A stretch of 64,000 nt of DNA, from assembly GCA_017454765.1 (NCBI GenBank), contig JAFTCJ010000020.1, positions 50,323-114,322 of the forward strand, written 5' to 3'. The notes beneath the pieces were generated by a model, which saw nothing but the letters and a program-made list of their open reading frames with translations, ran no database searches and was not told the DNA's origin. The stretch comes from Erysipelotrichaceae bacterium (lineage in GTDB: Bacteria > Bacillota_I > Bacilli_A > Erysipelotrichales > Erysipelotrichaceae). Shown here in pieces: positions 59,381-64,000 of the stretch (its first letter is position 1; every line of letters begins with the position of its first letter). A program made the position numbers and the translations under genes.

Positions 59381-60946
59381 ATGAATAAAAGACCTGTAGT
59401 TCTGGTAGTAATGGACGGTGTAGGTGAAAGCGACAATCTTGAAGGCAATGCCGTAAAGAATGCCTATACGCCCAACCTTGATTATCTGAAAGCCAATTAT
59501 CCATGGACAAAAATCAAAGCCCACGGTACTGCTGTTGGTCTTCCCAGTGATGATGATATGGGAAACTCCGAAGTAGGTCACAACGCCATCGGCTGCGGTC
59601 AGGTCTACTCTCAGGGTGCCAAGCTGGTCAATGAATCCATTGCCGACGGTTCCATCTATCAGAGTCAGACCTGGAGGAAACTGATCGAAAATGCCAAGGG
59701 CCATACCCTGCATTTCCTGGGCCTGCTTTCTGACGGCAATGTCCACTCCAATATTTCACATCTGAAAGCGATGATCGCCGAGGCCAAGGCTGAAGGCATC
59801 AGCAGAGTCCGTGTCCATGTCCTGATGGACGGCAGAGATGTTCCGGAGACTTCCGGTCTGAAGTATATCGACGAACTGGAAGAACTGATGGCTTCTCTGA
59901 ATGATGAGAGTTTTGATGCCAGGATCGCTTCCGGCGGCGGCAGAATGTATATCACGATGGACCGCTATGAAGCTGACTGGGAAATGGTGAAGAGAGGCTG
60001 GGATTGCCATGTCGCGGGTATCGGCAGACAGTTTGAGAGCGCTACGGAAGCCATTGAAACATACCGCAAGGAACTCGGTATCAATGACCAGAACCTGCCG
60101 GAATTCGTCATCGTCAGAGACGGCAAGCCGGTCGGGACCATCGAGGATCATGATTCCGTGATCTATTTCAACTTCAGAGGCGACAGAGCCCTTGAGATCT
60201 CCAGAGCCTTTGACAACAACAACTACAAGTTTGAGAAATCCAAGGAAGTCGATGTCATGTATGCCGGCATGCTGGAATACGACGGCGACCTGCATATCCC
60301 GAACAATTACCTGGTCAATCCTCCTGCAATCAAGGAGACGATGTCCGAGCACTTTGTCAAGAACAACGTCAATACTTATGCGATCTCCGAGACGCAGAAG
60401 TTCGGTCATGTGACTTATTTCTGGAACGGCAACCGTTCCGAGAAATTCGATGAGAATCTGGAGACCTGGGTGGAGATTAAGTCCGATCTGTGCACCTTCG
60501 ATCTGCGTCCCTGGATGAAGTCGTCCGACATCACCGATCAGCTGGTCGAGGCCATCGATTCCAAGAAGTATATGTTCTTAAGGACGAACTTCCCCAACGG
60601 CGACATGGTAGGTCATACCGGCAACTATGAAGCCACGATCATCGGTGTCGAATCCGTCGACCTCAACCTCAAACGCATCATGGATGCCTGCGACAGAAAT
60701 GACTGCATCCTGCTGATCACGGCTGATCACGGAAATGCCGATGAGATGTACGAGAAGAGGAAGAAAGAGACTGATCCGATCAAGCCCAAGACTTCCCATA
60801 CTCTGAACAAAGTTCCGTTCATCATCTACAATGCCGGTGATGTTACGATCAAGGAAGGCGAATTCGGTCTGAGCAATATCGCTGCGACTGTCTTCAAGCT
60901 CCTGGGTCTGGAAGTGCCTGCTGCCTGGGACGAGGCAATGATTTAG
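59381..60946 (+). CDS. gpmI: 2,3-bisphosphoglycerate-independent phosphoglycerate mutase
   Basis: Interconverts 3- and 2-phosphoglycerate in glycolysis with two metal ions. Alkaline-phosphatase fold: VVLVVMDGVGE with the metal Asp, the phosphoserine in MGNSEVGHNAIG (near residue 64), HFLGLLSDGNVHSN, VHVLMDGRDVPETSG, and ITADHGNADEM with metal ligands. Length 521 is in the normal range. RBS AAGAAGG. Followed closely by an Hpt-domain gene. Confidence 0.96.
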   Translation: MNKRPVVLVVMDGVGESDNLEGNAVKNAYTPNLDYLKANYPWTKIKAHGTAVGLPSDDDMGNSEVGHNAIGCGQVYSQGAKLVNESIADGSIYQSQTWRKLIENAKGHTLHFLGLLSDGNVHSNISHLKAMIAEAKAEGISRVRVHVLMDGRDVPETSGLKYIDELEELMASLNDESFDARIASGGGRMYITMDRYEADWEMVKRGWDCHVAGIGRQFESATEAIETYRKELGINDQNLPEFVIVRDGKPVGTIEDHDSVIYFNFRGDRALEISRAFDNNNYKFEKSKEVDVMYAGMLEYDGDLHIPNNYLVNPPAIKETMSEHFVKNNVNTYAISETQKFGHVTYFWNGNRSEKFDENLETWVEIKSDLCTFDLRPWMKSSDITDQLVEAIDSKKYMFLRTNFPNGDMVGHTGNYEATIIGVESVDLNLKRIMDACDRNDCILLITADHGNADEMYEKRKKETDPIKPKTSHTLNKVPFIIYNAGDVTIKEGEFGLSNIAATVFKLLGLEVPAAWDEAMI

Positions 60947-60954
60947 AAGATAAG

Positions 60955-61299
60955 ATGCTGAGTGTAGATAAACTGAAAGATTACGGTGCCGATACGCAAA
61001 AGGGTCTGGCGCTGTGCATGAACAGCGAGGATTTCTATCTGCGCATGGTCTCCATGATCGTAGAGGAGGCTTCTTTCGAAACTCTGGAAAAGGCGATCGC
61101 GGAAAACGATCTGGAAGAGGGATTCAAGGCAGCCCATGCTTTGAAGGGTGTTTCCGGGAACCTGTCTCTGACGCCTTTATATGAAAAGGTCTGTGAGATC
61201 ACGGAACTGCTCCGCGCAAAAACGGAAATGGATTACTCTGAACTGCTTCAGGGTATCCTGGATGAAAAAAAGATCCTTGAGGATCTGATCAATGATTAA
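60955..61299 (+). CDS. Hpt (histidine phosphotransfer) domain protein
   Basis: A 114-residue stand-alone Hpt protein, four-helix bundle. The phospho-accepting His is in AAHALKGVSGNLSLTPLYE (about residue 62). It would pass phosphate between a hybrid kinase and a response regulator, but no such partner is in the window. It sits 8 bp after gpmI, probably in the same transcript. Confidence 0.85.
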   Translation: MLSVDKLKDYGADTQKGLALCMNSEDFYLRMVSMIVEEASFETLEKAIAENDLEEGFKAAHALKGVSGNLSLTPLYEKVCEITELLRAKTEMDYSELLQGILDEKKILEDLIND

Positions 61300-61301
61300 A
61301 A

Positions 61302-61329
61302 AAGAAGAGTGACGGCCGTCACTCTTCTT
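61302..61329. terminator. Bidirectional terminator between Hpt and barstar genes
   Basis: A perfect 28-bp palindrome with a GGCC centre, flanked by A residues. The right arm includes the last codons of the barstar gene. Confidence 0.85.
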
Positions 61330-61861
61330 CGTTATTGTATTCGTAGGATATCCGGATATTGCCGTATTCGTCGGCAACTTCATCAAAGACATCGAGGATC
61401 TTGAGAGAGAACTTTTTGAGACTGTCGGCGTTTTTGACGATGACGTCTGTCTGATCCAGTTCACATAAACAGTCATACAAAGCATCGAGATTTTCCCCAT
61501 AGTAGTCCGGGAAGCAAAAGAGTTCCTTGAGATAGGCGTGGCCGTCTTCATTGAGCCGCTTGACATCCAGTACGATCTTTTTTCTTTCTTCTTCCGATTC
61601 CTTCTCTTCCTCGGCGATGCCCAGGACGATGTTTCCGTAGTCGTCGGCAACTTCATGGATCATGCGGATCACGACGGCAGAGAAGTCGGAGAGTTCCGGG
61701 TAGTTTTCTACGAGGATTTCAGTCTCCGGCAGCCAGGTCAGGTAGGCATAGAAGGATTCAAAATCTTCTCCTTCAAAGGGAGGATCGGTGAATATGGCTT
61801 CCAGATAGAGGAAGTCGTTTTCATTCAGCTGTCTGATATCTAATTTGATCGTATTCATCAT
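61319..61861 (-). CDS. Double-barstar ribonuclease inhibitor
   Basis: A 180-residue protein made of two barstar-like halves (about 1-84 and 93-175) that share an EVADxYGNI ending, which indicates duplication. The second half has the classic DYYGENLDALYDCL with the barnase-binding Asp residues (126 and 130, matching barstar Asp35 and Asp39). In the first half the same stretch reads PPFEGEDFESFYAYL, with Glu and Ala at these positions. A long Glu/Lys linker joins them. The start overlaps the RNase stop by 4 nt, so inhibitor is made with its target. Confidence 0.88.
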   Translation of the reverse strand: MMNTIKLDIRQLNENDFLYLEAIFTDPPFEGEDFESFYAYLTWLPETEILVENYPELSDFSAVVIRMIHEVADDYGNIVLGIAEEEKESEEERKKIVLDVKRLNEDGHAYLKELFCFPDYYGENLDALYDCLCELDQTDVIVKNADSLKKFSLKILDVFDEVADEYGNIRISYEYNNEEE

Positions 61862-62325
61862 GGTTCTCCGTAAAGCAGTTCAAAAGTCTTGTAGTGGTCT
61901 TTCGTATAATAGATCAGTCCGTCATTGGAATAGATGATGCGTTTTTCGTTTCTGGTCCCGCCGTGATAGTCGATGTCGCATTCATAGTACTTTCTGCCTT
62001 TTTTGTCCGGCAGCAGTCCCTCCCGGTTGCCGAAGCGGTCGCCGCCGATACTGCAGCCTTTGCAGACTTTCTGCAGATTTCCCTTGGATGCTTCCCAGCC
62101 CAGCTTTTTGGCTTCATCCTTGGTGACGAAATTGGAAGGCAGTTCGCCATAGGTGAACAGATACAGGGCGACATCTTCCTTGGAGGTATAGCTTCCTTCA
62201 CGTTCTATCGTTTCCTGAACGACGGGTTCCTGCGGTACTTCTGTCTGAGTGAAATAGTTCCAGGCAAAGAAGAGGGCAGCCGACAGGAAGAGGGCGAGTA
62301 TCAGAAACTTCAGAAATTTCTTCAT
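61858..62325 (-). CDS. Barnase-family ribonuclease with N-terminal membrane/signal helix
   Basis: A 155-residue guanyl-preferring RNase. The N-terminal helix (about residues 5-24) would export or anchor it. From residue 52 it aligns by eye along the whole of barnase: LPSNFVTKDEAKKLGW, then EASKGNL, GDRFGNREG, YYECDIDY, RNEKRIIYS and TKDHYKTF. All key residues match: Lys69, Glu115, Arg125, Arg129, His144 (barnase Lys27, Glu73, Arg83, Arg87, His102). It is co-transcribed with a double barstar. Confidence 0.93.
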   Translation of the reverse strand: MKKFLKFLILALFLSAALFFAWNYFTQTEVPQEPVVQETIEREGSYTSKEDVALYLFTYGELPSNFVTKDEAKKLGWEASKGNLQKVCKGCSIGGDRFGNREGLLPDKKGRKYYECDIDYHGGTRNEKRIIYSNDGLIYYTKDHYKTFELLYGEP

Positions 62326-62377
62326 ATTTTCATTGTACTATATCTTTCAAAGACGGGAATGAACTGAGGTCACTAAC

Positions 62378-62386
62378 TGATATAAT
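62378..62386 (+). promoter_or_regulatory. Extended -10 promoter of the glyA operon
   Basis: TGATATAAT (62378-62386) in the divergent gap with the barnase gene, 17 nt before the small ORF start. Confidence 0.5.
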
Positions 62387-62402
62387 AAAAGATGAAGAAG
62401 AT

Positions 62403-62555
62403 ATGAATAAGGGAATATGGTTATTGTTTGTGATCGGTGCTGTTTCACTTGTTTCAAGGCTGATCATTGATTCAGATCATGTTTTCATCATGTGCATCTC
62501 GATGGCTTATATCGTGCTGATCGGTATCGGCTATATCGTAAAACTCAGGAGATAG
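62403..62555 (+). CDS. 50-residue small membrane protein upstream of glyA
   Basis: ATG at 62403 with an AGAAG site opens a 50-residue frame with two hydrophobic segments ([12 protein letters not shown] and [18 protein letters not shown]) and a Lys/Arg end, a typical two-helix small membrane protein. Its end carries the glyA ribosome binding site (AGGAGATAGG). It is 8 nt before glyA and shares the promoter. Function unknown. Confidence 0.6.
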   Translation: MNKGIWLLFVIGAVSLVSRLIIDSDHVFIMCISMAYIVLIGIGYIVKLRR

Positions 62556-62563
62556 GAAAGAAT

Positions 62564-63778
62564 ATGAGAGATCAGGAAATCGGAAAAATCATTGCCAAAG
62601 AAGAAGAAAGACAGAGACATAATATCGAACTGATTGCCTCTGAGAACTATTGTTCAAAGGAAGTCATGGAAGCGGTGGGAAGCTGTCTGACCAACAAGTA
62701 TGCGGAAGGCTATCCCGGAAGGCGTTACTACGGCGGCTGTTACAATGTCGATGAGTCGGAGAATCTGGCGATCGAAAGAGCCTGCAGGCTGTTCCATGCG
62801 CAGCACGCCAACGTGCAGCCCCACTGCGGTTCTGCCGCCAACATGGGCGTCTACCGTGCTGTTCTGAAACAGGGCGACAGGCTGTTAGGCATGTCTCTGG
62901 ATGCCGGCGGACATCTCACGCACGGCTATAAGCTGAGTTTTTCCGGAAAGGATTATGAGACTTTCAGCTACGGTGTCAATAAGCAGACCGAGATGATCGA
63001 CTATGATGAGGTGGAAGCTCTGGCAAAGGAAGTTCAGCCCAGGCTGATCGTTGCCGGTGCCAGTGCCTATGCCAGATTCATCGATTACGAAAGGTTCAGA
63101 AAGATCGCCGATGATGTCGGTGCTTATCTGATGGTGGATATGGCACATGTGGCCGGACTCGTTGCTGCCGGTGTCCATCCTTCCCCGGTCCCTTATGCGG
63201 ATTTTGTCACATCGACGACTCACAAGACACTCAGAGGTCCAAGAGGCGGTCTGATCTTATGCAAAGAGGAATTTGCCAAGGATATCGACAGGGCGGTGTT
63301 CCCGGGCATCCAGGGCGGTCCCTTGTGTCACGTGATCGCCGGAAAGGCCGTCTGTTTCTATGAGGCCATGCAGGAGGACTTCGTCGAATATCAGAAGCAG
63401 GTCGTGAAAAATGCCAAAGTGCTTGCGGATACAATGAAGGAAGAGGGCTTCCGCATCGTATCGGGCGGCACCGACAATCATATGGTCCTGGTGGATGTGA
63501 AGAATTCGCTGGGCATCACCGGCAAGCAGCTGGAGACAAAGCTCGATGAGGTGAATATCACCGTCAACAAGAATGCGATCCCCTTTGACGAGGAGAAACC
63601 GGCATACACCAGCGGTGTCAGACTGGGAACGCCGGCCATGACTACCAGAGGTTTCAAAGAGGAGGAATTCACCGAAGTCGGCAGGATCATCTCTCTTCTG
63701 GCTCATAACATTGATGATGAAAGAGCCTCAACCCTGGCAAAGGAGAGGGTCGAAAGGCTGATGGAGAATTATCTCTAG
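62564..63778 (+). CDS. glyA: Serine hydroxymethyltransferase
   Basis: Interconverts serine and glycine with tetrahydrofolate, supplying one-carbon units for purine and thymidylate synthesis. PLP lysine in [14 protein letters not shown] (about residue 225), N-terminal [13 protein letters not shown] and [15 protein letters not shown], and [13 protein letters not shown]. The ATG at 62564 has AGGAG-type binding; a longer in-frame start (62492) would overlap the small membrane ORF. Length 404 is typical. Confidence 0.97.
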   Translation: MRDQEIGKIIAKEEERQRHNIELIASENYCSKEVMEAVGSCLTNKYAEGYPGRRYYGGCYNVDESENLAIERACRLFHAQHANVQPHCGSAANMGVYRAVLKQGDRLLGMSLDAGGHLTHGYKLSFSGKDYETFSYGVNKQTEMIDYDEVEALAKEVQPRLIVAGASAYARFIDYERFRKIADDVGAYLMVDMAHVAGLVAAGVHPSPVPYADFVTSTTHKTLRGPRGGLILCKEEFAKDIDRAVFPGIQGGPLCHVIAGKAVCFYEAMQEDFVEYQKQVVKNAKVLADTMKEEGFRIVSGGTDNHMVLVDVKNSLGITGKQLETKLDEVNITVNKNAIPFDEEKPAYTSGVRLGTPAMTTRGFKEEEFTEVGRIISLLAHNIDDERASTLAKERVERLMENYL

Positions 63779-63874
63779 TCCGAAATACAGTCAGTCTTTA
63801 TAACGATACTTAGAGGAAAACGGTTTACAATAAAAAAACAGGAAGATTACTTTTTGTCATAAAGGAGACCAGCT

Positions 63875-64000
63875 ATGAATCTGTCAAGTCAGAATGATCT
63901 GGACAGATAAAAAAGCTGGATCCACTATGAAAACTCCGCGTTATTCGCAATGGCGGATAATGTCATGCCGTTCTTTGAAAATCTGTTGTTTGAATTATCG
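63875..64000 (+). pseudogene. Possible interrupted ORF at the right edge (TAA at codon 12)
   Basis: ATG at 63875 has a strong AAAGGAG site, but the frame reads MNLSSQNDLDR and then TAA (63908-63910). The same frame continues with 30 sense codons to the window end (KSWIHYENSALFAMADNV, then MPFFENLLFELS), which look protein-like. This may be a nonsense mutation in a real gene, a leader peptide, or a new start further on. The stretch 63779-63860 before it holds AT-rich sequence only. Confidence 0.35.

Noticed and set aside
1..64000. CRISPR arrays, insertion sequences or rRNA genes
   Set aside because: I saw no regularly spaced repeats, transposase frames or rRNA sequence in the window.

Overview
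The window looks like a chromosome segment of a low-to-mid GC Firmicute, most likely of the Erysipelotrichia type (inference). The evidence is strong AAGGAG-type ribosome binding sites, recurring extended -10 promoters (TGnTAAAAT or TGnTATAAT), a reverse rubrerythrin, heterodimeric ABC exporters, a BMP-type nucleoside ABC importer and no respiratory genes. Gene density is high. About 68 genes and two tRNAs lie in short operons separated by clear intrinsic terminators. I see no insertion sequences, phage genes, CRISPR arrays or rRNA.

Layout. 1-9.7 kb: lipid kinase (cut by the window edge), GNAT, DUF937, a heterodimeric ABC exporter, tRNA-Pro, then a patatin / XpaC-like / pyruvate kinase operon. 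9.7-25 kb: a nucleoside block with a FucI-like protein, cytidine deaminase and uridine phosphorylase, a nucleoside hydrolase, then an operon of a nitrilase-like amidase, an amidohydrolase/deaminase, three tandem NP-I phosphorylases and a YczE-like membrane protein, followed by a BMP-family nucleoside ABC importer. 25-40 kb: flavodoxin and an E2-like protein, an MFS / hydrolase / GH42 beta-galactosidase operon, PfkB and SIS proteins, glutamine synthetase, a methionyl-tRNA-synthetase-like protein, an MtnA-family isomerase, an esterase and an M20 peptidase. 40-55 kb: tRNA-Arg, a deacetylase-fold protein, a GntR-ABC-transglycosylase operon, deoC with a second nucleoside hydrolase, rubrerythrin, pseudouridine catabolism (psuK-psuG), a HAD/rarA/acpS/aminotransferase/gtrA run, an Lrp-aminotransferase pair and gpsA. 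55-64 kb: a UDP-sugar dehydrogenase fused to an XRE DNA-binding domain and divergent from a UDP-sugar epimerase, gpmI, an Hpt protein, a barnase-type RNase with a double-barstar inhibitor, a 50-residue membrane ORF, glyA, and an apparently interrupted ORF at the right edge.

How it fits together. Uptake of nucleosides, their deamination, phosphorolysis or hydrolysis, deoxyribose-phosphate cleavage and pseudouridine breakdown are all encoded within 38 kb, and the sugar products can enter glycolysis (pyk, gpmI present). A secreted or membrane-anchored RNase could supply RNA fragments, but that link is inference. The points most worth a second look are the XRE-dehydrogenase fusion with two matching 17-bp palindromes in its divergent promoter region, the barnase with a duplicated barstar, a structured leader RNA ending in a terminator ahead of the purine operon, the divergent middle copy of the three phosphorylases, and several genes whose -10 element sits so close to the start codon that the mRNA may be leaderless.
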